This document shows positions 14,995 to 22,862 of a DNA stretch of 64,000 nucleotides, piece after piece. Location of the stretch: the NCBI GenBank assembly GCA_031291675.1, contig JARLIO010000025.1, positions 1 to 64,000 on the forward strand, written 5' to 3'. The notes under the pieces are model-generated. The model saw only the letters and a list, made by a program, of their open reading frames with translations, did no database searches and had not been told where the DNA came from. This stretch comes from Azospirillaceae bacterium. GTDB taxonomy: Bacteria; Pseudomonadota; Alphaproteobacteria; Azospirillales; Azospirillaceae. The stretch's first letter is position 1. Every line of letters starts with the position of its first letter. A program made the translations under genes and the position numbers.

Positions 14995-16005
14995 TCAGTG
15001 ATTGGAAGGTCGCGGGAAAAGGGCATCCAGATTGGTTGCATCGACGGCCGCATCAAACCAGTCATCGAGCACCGATATGTCGGCCTGGACGACCCGTTGC
15101 CGGACCGCGTCGGGAACCAAACCAAATCGGCGGGCCAGCAGGCGAAGCAGCGCATCCCTTTTGCCTTCAGCCATACCTTCGGCCTTGCCTTCGGCTTTGC
15201 CTTTTGCTTCCCCTTGAGCCAACCCCTGCTTAATTCCTTCGTCGAAAAACGGTTGCGTGATGCTTCCCATGATTTCCTCCTCGCGGGCCGGAGCCACCCG
15301 CCGCAGGGCGGCGCGCACCGTTTCAGGATCCACCATCCCAGGTCCTTTATCAATATAGGTCAACACCAGCAGCACATCCACAAGATCGAGGGTTGCCACC
15401 TCGGCCAGGACCACATCGATTCGCTCGCTGAGATCGGGACGTAGCACATATTTCAGTGCCTTCAGGAGGGCGCGCAGACGAATTTGCTGGGACAATGCGC
15501 CATCGTCGATACGGCCAAGATCGGCCAGGGCATAGTCGAAGGCGGGAAGGTACGGTGCGATCTCTGGCGGCAAAGCGCCGAACAAAGCCTGAAAGTGTGG
15601 AGAGATCGTCCAGGTGCGAAGGCCGTGGTAGACCACGAGCGGAATCACGACCGGCAATGGCCGGCCGTGACCCTGCTTGATCCAGCCATCCCAGATACGG
15701 GTCAAATAGCGAAGGACCTGTAAGGCAACCAGTGGTTCGGGAGCGCTTTTATGTTCAACCAGGACAAAGATCAGAAGGTCTCTGTCCCCTTGGGCAAAGC
15801 GGGTGCGGAACAGCAGGTCGGAATGATGCTGTGCAAGCTCTTCATCGACAAAGGAGCCGGGCAGCAGCTCCGGTGGTTCGCGGGACAGCAGGGCTCCCAC
15901 TTCGGGCGGCAGACGCTCGCGCAGGAACAAACCGGCTGTTGCCGGTTCGCTCATCAATTGCTTGAAGAACGCGTCGTGGATGTTGCCGGATACGGGGCTG
16001 GACAT
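14995..16005 (-). CDS. Rpn-family recombination-promoting nuclease / putative transposase
   Basis: A 336-residue protein of the Rpn (Transposase_31, PD-(D/E)XK) family. The N-terminus HDAFFKQLMSEPATAGLFLRERLP is diagnostic. The nuclease core follows with SDLLFRTRF (first Asp), LLIFVLVEHKSAP (E-x-K) and LQVLRYLTRIWDGWI. Then come VVIPLVVYHG and a long helical region. Near the C-terminus the tract GEAKGKAEGKAEGMAEGK is the Gly/Glu/Ala/Lys repeat common in this family. Known members cut DNA and promote RecA-independent recombination. The ATG is at 16005. It lies between the CRISPR locus and tRNA-Glu. Confidence 0.88.
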   Translation of the reverse strand: MSSPVSGNIHDAFFKQLMSEPATAGLFLRERLPPEVGALLSREPPELLPGSFVDEELAQHHSDLLFRTRFAQGDRDLLIFVLVEHKSAPEPLVALQVLRYLTRIWDGWIKQGHGRPLPVVIPLVVYHGLRTWTISPHFQALFGALPPEIAPYLPAFDYALADLGRIDDGALSQQIRLRALLKALKYVLRPDLSERIDVVLAEVATLDLVDVLLVLTYIDKGPGMVDPETVRAALRRVAPAREEEIMGSITQPFFDEGIKQGLAQGEAKGKAEGKAEGMAEGKRDALLRLLARRFGLVPDAVRQRVVQADISVLDDWFDAAVDATNLDALFPRPSNH

Positions 16006-16258
16006 GACGGGTTATTGGCTGTGCCGAGGGCTGGCGTCAAGCCGAAAAGTCCAGATTGAATGGCGAAGCCCGGCACCCCCGATTTGATAGTGAGGGCGCC
16101 TCTTCCGTCGTCCAAATGAGAGGGGCCGCAACGAGAAGTCAGACACCAACCCAACAACGTCCGCCCTCGTACGCGGCGGTTCCCGCATGTCCATGCAGTA
16201 ACTATGCAGTAAGTTCAGGCGGTGGGGCGCGCGGTGCGCCCTAACCCCTTGAAAAATA

Positions 16259-16334
16259 TGGCGTCCCCGACGGGATTCGAACCCGTGTTACCGCCGTGAA
16301 AGGGCGGTGTCCTAGGCCTCTAGACGACGGGGAC
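16259..16334 (-). tRNA. tRNA-Glu (UUC)
   Basis: On the minus strand a 76-base cloverleaf starts GTCCCCGTCGTC and ends GGGGACGCCA with an encoded CCA. The acceptor stem pairs GTCCCC with GGGGAC. The anticodon arm is CCGCC-CTTTCAC-GGCGG, giving anticodon TTC. The T arm contains GGTTCGAATCC. The 3' end faces the CRISPR-Cas region, which makes this a plausible integration site for it. Confidence 0.97.
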
Positions 16335-16373
16335 CTTGGAGGCGCAGAGAAATAGCCGCCCACAGCAGCGAAA

Positions 16374-18209
16374 TCAAGCTGTTTTTCGCGCATCCCACAG
16401 CAAAAACGCATCCTCGATTTGAAACTGAACACCAACCGCGCCATTCCAACGGTCAGGGCGCAAAATCCCCGCGATGTGCAGCGGACGCCCCTGGCTGTTC
16501 AGCAAGACCTGGCCCAACTCGGTGTCCACAGCCCGGAAGGCAATCGCCTTGAGCCGCCCGCCCTGCAGGCCGGTCAGGAAGCAACGGACATGGTTCGCTC
16601 CGACGACATCGGCCCGCGCGATCCGGACGTCGGAAATCGCAAAGCGGGGCTCCGGGTTGCCCGATCCATAGGGGGCCAAGCGTTCCACCATCGCGACCAG
16701 ATCGGTCGTGGCGCCGCTCAGCGCCAGCGCGCCGTCCAATTCCAGCACCGGGTTGAACGCCCGTTCGTCCGAATGCTCCTTCAGCCATGTGCTCAGGAAG
16801 GTGCGCAACGGATCCAGGCAGGCCAGAGCAACGGTGAACCCCGCCGCCATCTGATGGCCGCCGCCTGCGATCAACAGGCCGGCCTGGCGCGCCGCAATCA
16901 CCGCGGCGCCCAGGTCGACGCCACGGACTGATCGCCCCGACGCCTTGCCGATACCCGCCTCCAGCGCGATCACGCAAGCCGGGCGCGAAAACCGCTCCTT
17001 TAACCGCGCGGCCACAATACCGACAACACCCGGATGCCATCCCTCACCCGCGACAAACAGCAGCGGGTCCGTCCCGCCATCCGCCGGGACCTGGGCGATC
17101 GCTTGTTCCAGAACCGCGGCCTCGATCGCCTTGCGGTCGACATTATAGCCGTCGAGCTGGCGCGCCAAGCTCTGGGCCTCGGCGGCATCGTCGGTTGACA
17201 GCAGGCGGGCCCCAAGATCCGCGCCGCCGACCCGCCCCCCGGCATTGACCCGCGGCCCGAAAATGAAACCCAGATGTCCGCTGTCCGGCGGCTCGGCAAC
17301 GCCCGCCACGTCGGCCAGCGCCGCAAGCCCCGGATTGCGGCGCTGGCGCAGTACCTTGAGCCCCTGGGTCACCAGGGCCCGGTTCAATCCCACCAAGGGG
17401 ACGACGTCGCACACCGTTCCCAGGGCGACCAGGTCAAGCCAACGCATCAGATCGGGCTGCGGGCGTTCGCGATACCAGCCGCGGTCGCGAAGAATACGGT
17501 TGACGGCAATGACCAGCAAAAAGGTCACCCCGACCGCGGCCAGGGTGCGGTGGGGCGACTCCTCATCGATCCGGTTGGGATTGACGACCGCCACCGCCAG
17601 CGGCAGCGCCGACTCAGCCGCGTGGTGGTCGATCACGACAACGTCCAGGCCGGCGGTGGCCGCACCCGCCAGCGGCAGGTGTGCGGTGGTACCACAATCC
17701 ACGGTAACAACCAGCCCGATGCCCCGCTCGCGCAATCCCAGCAACGCCGGCAGGTTCGGGCCGTACCCCTCGGCGACGCGATCGGGAATATAGGTGATCA
17801 AGGTGCCACCGACCGCCCGGAAGAACCGCGTCAGCAAGGCCGACGAGGTCGCACCATCGACATCGTAATCGCCAAAGACCGCCGTCGGCTCGCCCGTGCA
17901 AATCGCCTGGGCGACCCGCTCGGCGGCCCGGTTCATGTCCTTCAAATGGCACGGATCGGGCAGCAAAGCCCGCAATGTCGGATTGAGGAAATCACCGGCT
18001 TGGTCCAACGTTACGCCGCGCGCCGCCAGCACGCGGCCCAGCAACTCCGGCAAATCCCAGGCCTGGGCCAGGGCTGCCGCCTGACGCGGATCGGCCGGGC
18101 GCGCGACCCACCGCCGGCCATTGGCCGAGTTTTCGACATCCAAAAAAGCCGGAGCCGGAGCCACCGCCGCGACTGCGCGACGGGGCTCCGCTTTACCATC
18201 AAGCATCAT
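16374..18209 (-). CDS. recJ: single-stranded-DNA exonuclease RecJ
   Basis: A 611-residue DHH-superfamily 5'-3' exonuclease acting in recombination, mismatch and base-excision repair. Motif I is AVFGDYDVDGATSSALL. Next come VVTVDCGTT and the signature DHH in VVVIDHHAAES. The second domain (DHHA1) has VNAGGRVGGADLG, and the later GIGKASGRSVRGVDLG and GGGHQMAAGFTV stretches are the usual RecJ C-terminal motifs. It ends with the oligonucleotide-binding domain. The gene follows glpX by 66 bases in the same direction and probably ends the alaC-hom-glpX-recJ unit. Confidence 0.96.
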   Translation of the reverse strand: MMLDGKAEPRRAVAAVAPAPAFLDVENSANGRRWVARPADPRQAAALAQAWDLPELLGRVLAARGVTLDQAGDFLNPTLRALLPDPCHLKDMNRAAERVAQAICTGEPTAVFGDYDVDGATSSALLTRFFRAVGGTLITYIPDRVAEGYGPNLPALLGLRERGIGLVVTVDCGTTAHLPLAGAATAGLDVVVIDHHAAESALPLAVAVVNPNRIDEESPHRTLAAVGVTFLLVIAVNRILRDRGWYRERPQPDLMRWLDLVALGTVCDVVPLVGLNRALVTQGLKVLRQRRNPGLAALADVAGVAEPPDSGHLGFIFGPRVNAGGRVGGADLGARLLSTDDAAEAQSLARQLDGYNVDRKAIEAAVLEQAIAQVPADGGTDPLLFVAGEGWHPGVVGIVAARLKERFSRPACVIALEAGIGKASGRSVRGVDLGAAVIAARQAGLLIAGGGHQMAAGFTVALACLDPLRTFLSTWLKEHSDERAFNPVLELDGALALSGATTDLVAMVERLAPYGSGNPEPRFAISDVRIARADVVGANHVRCFLTGLQGGRLKAIAFRAVDTELGQVLLNSQGRPLHIAGILRPDRWNGAVGVQFQIEDAFLLWDARKTA

Positions 18210-18275
18210 TGCTCATTCTTAACGGAGCCGAAGCCCCGGCGCCTGGCAAGCCCATCCGCGGTATCGCGGCGACGA

Positions 18276-19265
18276 TTACTCGCCGTGAAGCTCGTCCGTT
18301 GCCTTGTGGCGGAAGTTATGGTGCGCTTCGATCAGGCGCATCGTGCCGCTGAGGGAACGCATGACCACCGAGTGGGTCACGGCACCACCAGCAAAGCGCC
18401 GAACCCCGCGCAACATCGTACCGTTGGTGACGCCGGTCGCGGCAAACATGACACTGCCACGGGCCAAATCGAGCAGATCATATTTGCGCGACAAGTCGGT
18501 GATGCCGATCTTGCGCGCGCGCCCCCGCTCGTCATCATTCCGGAACACCAGCCGCCCCTGCATCTGGCCACCGATGCAGCGCAACGCCGCCGCGGACAGC
18601 ACACCTTCCGGCGCCCCGCCGATGCCAATATACATATCAACACCGGACTCGACCTGGGCAGTCGAGATGATCGCGCTGACGTCGCCGTCGGAGATCAGCA
18701 TGATCCGTGCGCCGGCTTCGCGGACTTTCGCGATCAACTCGGTGTGCCGCGGCCGATCCAGGATGCACACCAGCAGGTCCGAGACATCGGCATCCTTCGC
18801 CTTGGCGAGCTCATGCAGATTGGCCGAGGGGCTCGCGTCGAGATCGACGACATGATCGGGGAGATGCGGGCCAACCGCGATCTTTTCCATATAGACGTCG
18901 GGTGCATTGAGAAAGCCACCGGCTTCGGCCATCGCAACAACGGCCAGCGCGTTCTGGCCACCCTTTGCCGTGATCGTCGTCCCCTCGAGCGGATCCAGGG
19001 CGATATCGATCTTCGGCCCGGCACCGGCGCCGACCTTTTCACCGATATACAGCATCGGTGCCTCGTCGCGCTCGCCCTCGCCGATGACCACCGTGCCATC
19101 GATGTACAAACCATTGAGCGCCCGACGCATCGCGTCGACGGCGGCCTGGTCGGCCTCTTTCTCATCGCCGCGGCCCATCAGCAGCGATGCGGACAATGCC
19201 GCGGCTTCGGTCACCCGAACCGCTTCCAACGCCAAGTTGCGATCCGTCAACCACGGAATGGTCAT
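18276..19265 (-). CDS. glpX: class II fructose-1,6-bisphosphatase
   Basis: I start the 329-residue protein at ATG 19265 (MTIPWLTDRNLALEAVRVTEAAA), preceded by AGGGAG. It hydrolyses fructose-1,6-bisphosphate in gluconeogenesis. Motifs: GRGDEKEADQAAVDAMR, IDGTVVIGEGERDEAPMLYIGE and IDIALDPLEGTT, the metal-binding DPLEGT motif of the lithium-sensitive phosphatase fold. IGIGGAPEGVLSAAALRC follows. Placement after hom is conserved in many alphaproteobacteria; a gap of 98 bases separates them. Confidence 0.96.
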   Translation of the reverse strand: MTIPWLTDRNLALEAVRVTEAAALSASLLMGRGDEKEADQAAVDAMRRALNGLYIDGTVVIGEGERDEAPMLYIGEKVGAGAGPKIDIALDPLEGTTITAKGGQNALAVVAMAEAGGFLNAPDVYMEKIAVGPHLPDHVVDLDASPSANLHELAKAKDADVSDLLVCILDRPRHTELIAKVREAGARIMLISDGDVSAIISTAQVESGVDMYIGIGGAPEGVLSAAALRCIGGQMQGRLVFRNDDERGRARKIGITDLSRKYDLLDLARGSVMFAATGVTNGTMLRGVRRFAGGAVTHSVVMRSLSGTMRLIEAHHNFRHKATDELHGE

Positions 19266-19363
19266 GGCTTTTTCTCCCTCGGAACAAACTCGAAAAAGGC
19301 TACCCTTGTTGGGCGTTCTTGGTAACATAATGCCCCACATTGGCACCGGGGCGTATGATCTTT

Positions 19364-20668
19364 CTAGAATTTCTCGATATTGATGAAGCGGGGTGGTTCG
19401 ACGACTGTTTCAAGGCCACCGATCACATGCAAGGCACGCTTCATCGCGGCCTCATCGGTCTCATGCGTTGTCAGCACGACGGGAACGACGCCACCCGGGG
19501 ACCGTCCCCGCTGCAGCATCGCCTCCATCGAAACATTCTGATCGCGCAGGGCCGCCGCAACGTCGGCGATGACGCCCGGTTGGTCACGCACCATCAGCCG
19601 GATATAGAAAGCGCCGCGATGGCCAGGTCGGCCGGCGCCGCTGGCGTCGTCACCCGAGGCCAGGTCCTCGACACGAACGCCGAACGGTGGCACGAAGCAA
19701 CCGCGGGCAATATCAACAATGTCGGCGGCCACAGCGGATGCGGTCGGCCCCGCCCCGGCGCCACGCCCGACCAGCGTCACCTTGTCAACAAAGTCGCCTT
19801 CGGCAACGACGGCGTTGAACACGCCTTCAACCGCCGCGATCGGTGAACTGACGGGAACCATGGCCGGATGCACCCGCTGTTCGATACCCCGGCCGTCATG
19901 CTGACGGGCGATGCCCAACAGCTTGATGCGGTAGCCCAGTTGATCGGCATAGCGGATGTCGACGGCGGAGATGTGCCGGATCCCTTCGACGGTCACCGCG
20001 CCGATGTCGGGGGCGCAGCCGAACACGACGGCGGCCAGAACAGCCAGCTTGTGCGCCGCGTCGATCCCATCGATATCGAAACCCGGGTCGGCCTCGGCAT
20101 AGCCGAGCTGTTGGGCTTCGGCCAGGACTTCGGCAAAATCGCGGCCCGTCGTCCGCATTTCCGACAGGATAAAATTGCAGGTGCCGTTGAGGATGCCATG
20201 GATCTCACGGATCCTGTTGCCCGCCAAGCCTTCGCGGAACGCCTTGATCACCGGAATCCCGCCGGCAACCGCCGCTTCGAACGCCAGGATCCGTTGCTGT
20301 TGTTGCGCCTGCGTCGCCAGGGCCAGGCCGTGATGCGCCAGCAGGGCCTTGTTGGCGGTCACGACATGCTTGCCATGGCGCAGGGCGGTTTCGACCACGG
20401 TCCGGGCGACACCGTTGGCGCCACCGATCAACTCGACCACAACGTCGATCCGCGGATCCGCGGCCAGGGCCACCGGATCCTGAAACCAGCGATAAGGTGA
20501 AAGATCAACACCACGATCCCGGCCCCGGTCGCGGGCGCTGACCCCGGTGATGACGACGGGCTGCCCCGCGCGTTGGGCCAACATCGACGCCTGTTGTGCC
20601 ACCAGCTTGACCACAGCGGCGCCAACAGTCCCTAGTCCCGCAATCCCGAGTTGCAATCCCGTCCTCAT
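19364..20668 (-). CDS. hom: homoserine dehydrogenase
   Basis: A 434-residue enzyme that reduces aspartate semialdehyde to homoserine for threonine and methionine synthesis. The N-terminal Rossmann domain has LGIAGLGTVGAAVVKL. The catalytic part shows VVTANKALLAHHG, AAVAGGIPVIKAFREGLAGN and the signature AYAEADPGFDIDGIDAAHKLAVLA-type region (GYAEADPGFDIDGIDAAHKL). VGRGAGAGPTASAVAADIVD follows. A C-terminal ACT domain (about 350-430, MVRDQPGVIADVAAALRDQNVS) suggests allosteric control, usually by threonine. The ATG overlaps the alaC stop by four bases. Confidence 0.96.
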   Translation of the reverse strand: MRTGLQLGIAGLGTVGAAVVKLVAQQASMLAQRAGQPVVITGVSARDRGRDRGVDLSPYRWFQDPVALAADPRIDVVVELIGGANGVARTVVETALRHGKHVVTANKALLAHHGLALATQAQQQQRILAFEAAVAGGIPVIKAFREGLAGNRIREIHGILNGTCNFILSEMRTTGRDFAEVLAEAQQLGYAEADPGFDIDGIDAAHKLAVLAAVVFGCAPDIGAVTVEGIRHISAVDIRYADQLGYRIKLLGIARQHDGRGIEQRVHPAMVPVSSPIAAVEGVFNAVVAEGDFVDKVTLVGRGAGAGPTASAVAADIVDIARGCFVPPFGVRVEDLASGDDASGAGRPGHRGAFYIRLMVRDQPGVIADVAAALRDQNVSMEAMLQRGRSPGGVVPVVLTTHETDEAAMKRALHVIGGLETVVEPPRFINIEKF

Positions 20669-21897
20669 TTCAGGTCCGCCGGCCGGTCAAGGATTTCGAT
20701 GGGATTGTTGCTCTCCGCCGCCTTCTGGAAGAAGGCGCGGATATTGCGGCAGGCCTGGCGGATCCGCTGCTGGTTCTCGACCAGCGCAAGACGGACATGG
20801 CCGTCGCCATACTCACCGAAGCCGATCCCGGGTGCGACCGCGACCTTGGCTTCCTGGAGCAACAATTTCGAGAACTCCAGGGACCCGAGCGCGGCGAACG
20901 GGGCCGGTATCGGCGCCCAGGCAAACATGCTGGCGGGGGGACTGGGCACCATCCAGCCGGCCGCGGCAAGGCTCTCAATCATGACATCACGTCGCGCCCT
21001 GTAGAGCGCCCGGATTTCATCGACGCAATCCTGCGGGCCGTTCAGCGCCGCGGCGGCCGCGACCTGGATCGGGGTAAACGCACCGTAGTCGAGATAGGAT
21101 TTGATCCGGCCCAGGGCCTGGATCAGCTTGCGATTACCGGCCGCGAACCCGATCCGCCACCCCGGCATCGAATAGGTCTTGCTCATCGAGGTGAATTCGA
21201 CCGCGATCTCGCGCGCCTCGGGGATCTCCAGAATTGAGGGCGGCGGCGGCCCGTCGAAATAAATCTCGGCATAGGCAAGATCGGAGAGGATATAGATCCC
21301 GTGCTTGCGGCAGAACTCGACAATCGGGCGGTAAAAATCCAGCGTCACCACTTCGGCCGTCGGGTTGCTGGGGTAATTCAGGACCAGCGCCAACGGCTTG
21401 GGCACGCTGTGTTTGACGGCGCGCTGCAGCTGCTCCATGAAAGTGAAGTTCTGCCCCAGCGGCAAATGACGGATCGATGCGCCGGCCAGAATGAATCCGA
21501 ACGGATGGATCGGATAGCTGGGATTGGGCACCAGGATAATATCACCCGGGCTGGTAATCGCCTGCGCCAGATTGGCGAGCCCTTCCTTCGAGCCGAGCGT
21601 GACGATGATTTCCGTCTCGGGGTCGAGCTCGACATTGAAGCGGCGTTGATAATAGGCACTGTGGGCGCGCCGCAAACCCGGGATTCCCCGCGAAATCGAG
21701 TAGCGATGGGTGCGCGGATTCTGAATCGCCTCGACCAGCTTCTCGACGATATGAGGCGGCGTCGGCTGGTCGGGATTTCCCATGCCGAGATCGATGATAT
21801 CATCGCCGGCAAGACGGGCCCGCGCCTTCATCGCGTTGACTTCGGCAAAGACGTAAGGCGGCAAGCGCTTGATTCGATGGAATTCCAGGTCGGTCAT
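20665..21897 (-). CDS. alaC: pyridoxal-phosphate aminotransferase, AlaC/alanine-transaminase type
   Basis: A 410-residue class I/II aminotransferase, started at ATG 21897 (MTDLEFHRIKRLPPYVFAEV). The fold-type I signature lysine is in SMSKTYSMPGWRIGFAAGN. Substrate and cofactor segments include DLGMGNPDQPTPPHIV, LNYPSNPTAEV and DLAYAEIYFDG. It most resembles AlaC, and its coupling to hom (ATGA overlap) is a common alphaproteobacterial arrangement. The same proteins are often labelled LL-diaminopimelate aminotransferase, so the exact substrate is open. Confidence 0.88.
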   Translation of the reverse strand: MTDLEFHRIKRLPPYVFAEVNAMKARARLAGDDIIDLGMGNPDQPTPPHIVEKLVEAIQNPRTHRYSISRGIPGLRRAHSAYYQRRFNVELDPETEIIVTLGSKEGLANLAQAITSPGDIILVPNPSYPIHPFGFILAGASIRHLPLGQNFTFMEQLQRAVKHSVPKPLALVLNYPSNPTAEVVTLDFYRPIVEFCRKHGIYILSDLAYAEIYFDGPPPPSILEIPEAREIAVEFTSMSKTYSMPGWRIGFAAGNRKLIQALGRIKSYLDYGAFTPIQVAAAAALNGPQDCVDEIRALYRARRDVMIESLAAAGWMVPSPPASMFAWAPIPAPFAALGSLEFSKLLLQEAKVAVAPGIGFGEYGDGHVRLALVENQQRIRQACRNIRAFFQKAAESNNPIEILDRPADLK

Positions 21898-22061
21898 GAT
21901 ACGGGTCCGGACGCGGGTCGCGGCCCGGGCTGTCGCGCCCGGATCGGACCCGTTATGTACGCTGCCGCGAAAAAAGAAGCGAGAGGAAATCCCGGCAGCC
22001 GCGCCGGCTTTCTTGCCTGCGTTGCGGGGGGACAAACCGGGGCCATGGCGTCACCCCCTCC

Positions 22062-22628
22062 TCAAGGCGCCGAGGACAGAGTCGGCGGGGCGTCCGGCAA
22101 TTGATAGGAGTCGGCCGTCGGCGGCGGACCCTGCATCGGGATCGTTGGCAGCAGCGGTTTCGCCGTCACCGGCGCAGTGCTGGCGCCGGCCGGTGCCGGG
22201 CCCGCCGCCGGCGGGGGCAACGCGGCCGCCGTGGTCCCCGCTGCCGCGCTCGTGGCCGGCCTCGCGGCGACGCCGGGATGGGTTGCGGCAAACTGCTCGA
22301 TCGCCGCCCGGTTTTCCGCCGACATCTGGTCGGCCTGGGTCCGCTCCGACGCCAGGCTGGTCATTTCCCCCTGACGCGTCTGGACTGTCGACACGTTGGT
22401 CGGCCGCGGCGGTACGGATGCCAGGTTGGGCCAGGTCAGGCGTTCCTCGGTGATGCGGCGGATCGGCACCCCGGGTGGCGGTTCCGCCGAGGGATCCGCC
22501 CCCAGCAGTTCGGTCTTCCCCGGCAGGTCGGAGCAGGCGGCGGTCAAGGCCACCCAGAACAAGGCCGCGATGCGACACCATTGCTCAGCCGATTTCCGGC
22601 GGTCGTTTCTCAAGCGCAACGGCAGCAT
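22062..22628 (-). CDS. putative lipoprotein, function unknown
   Basis: A signal-peptide-like start is followed by a lipobox LTAAC (IAALFWVALTAACSDLPGK), so the product is probably a lipid-anchored envelope protein. I take the start at 22628 (MLPLRLRNDRRKSAEQW); an in-frame ATG also exists at 22676. The mature part has a short conserved-looking core (RITEERLTWPNLASVPPRP) and then about 90 residues rich in Ala, Pro and Thr that look unstructured. I do not recognise a family beyond similar proteins seen next to aminotransferase genes. It is divergent from phaC. Confidence 0.65.
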   Translation of the reverse strand: MLPLRLRNDRRKSAEQWCRIAALFWVALTAACSDLPGKTELLGADPSAEPPPGVPIRRITEERLTWPNLASVPPRPTNVSTVQTRQGEMTSLASERTQADQMSAENRAAIEQFAATHPGVAARPATSAAAGTTAAALPPPAAGPAPAGASTAPVTAKPLLPTIPMQGPPPTADSYQLPDAPPTLSSAP

Positions 22629-22678
22629 CTTTTTGGTCCCGAACCGATTGAAGAACCAGGATGGTGTGCCCCACACCC

Positions 22679-22724
22679 CATCCCGACGATGAAATTGTCA
22701 TCCCGATCGTGTATGAAACTGTCA
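22679..22724. repeat. two imperfect direct repeats upstream of phaC
   Basis: Two copies of CATCCCGA-n-ATGAAA-n-TGT follow each other at 22679-22698 and 22699-22724. The second has a six-base insertion before ATGAAA. They lie in the divergent gap between the lipoprotein gene and phaC, 139 bases or more before the phaC start, where tandem sites for a regulator could sit. No regulator is identified. Confidence 0.35.
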
Positions 22725-22862
22725 GGAGCTGCAAGTCCCGCACGACGGGCCCTGTCCGAGCAAGCCAATGCCACCAGGTACTGACATCATCGTCTTGACC
22801 CCGCCGACGATCTCCGCGACCCCCCAAAGACCACGCCGCTTCCGGCGCAGAGGACACGCACA

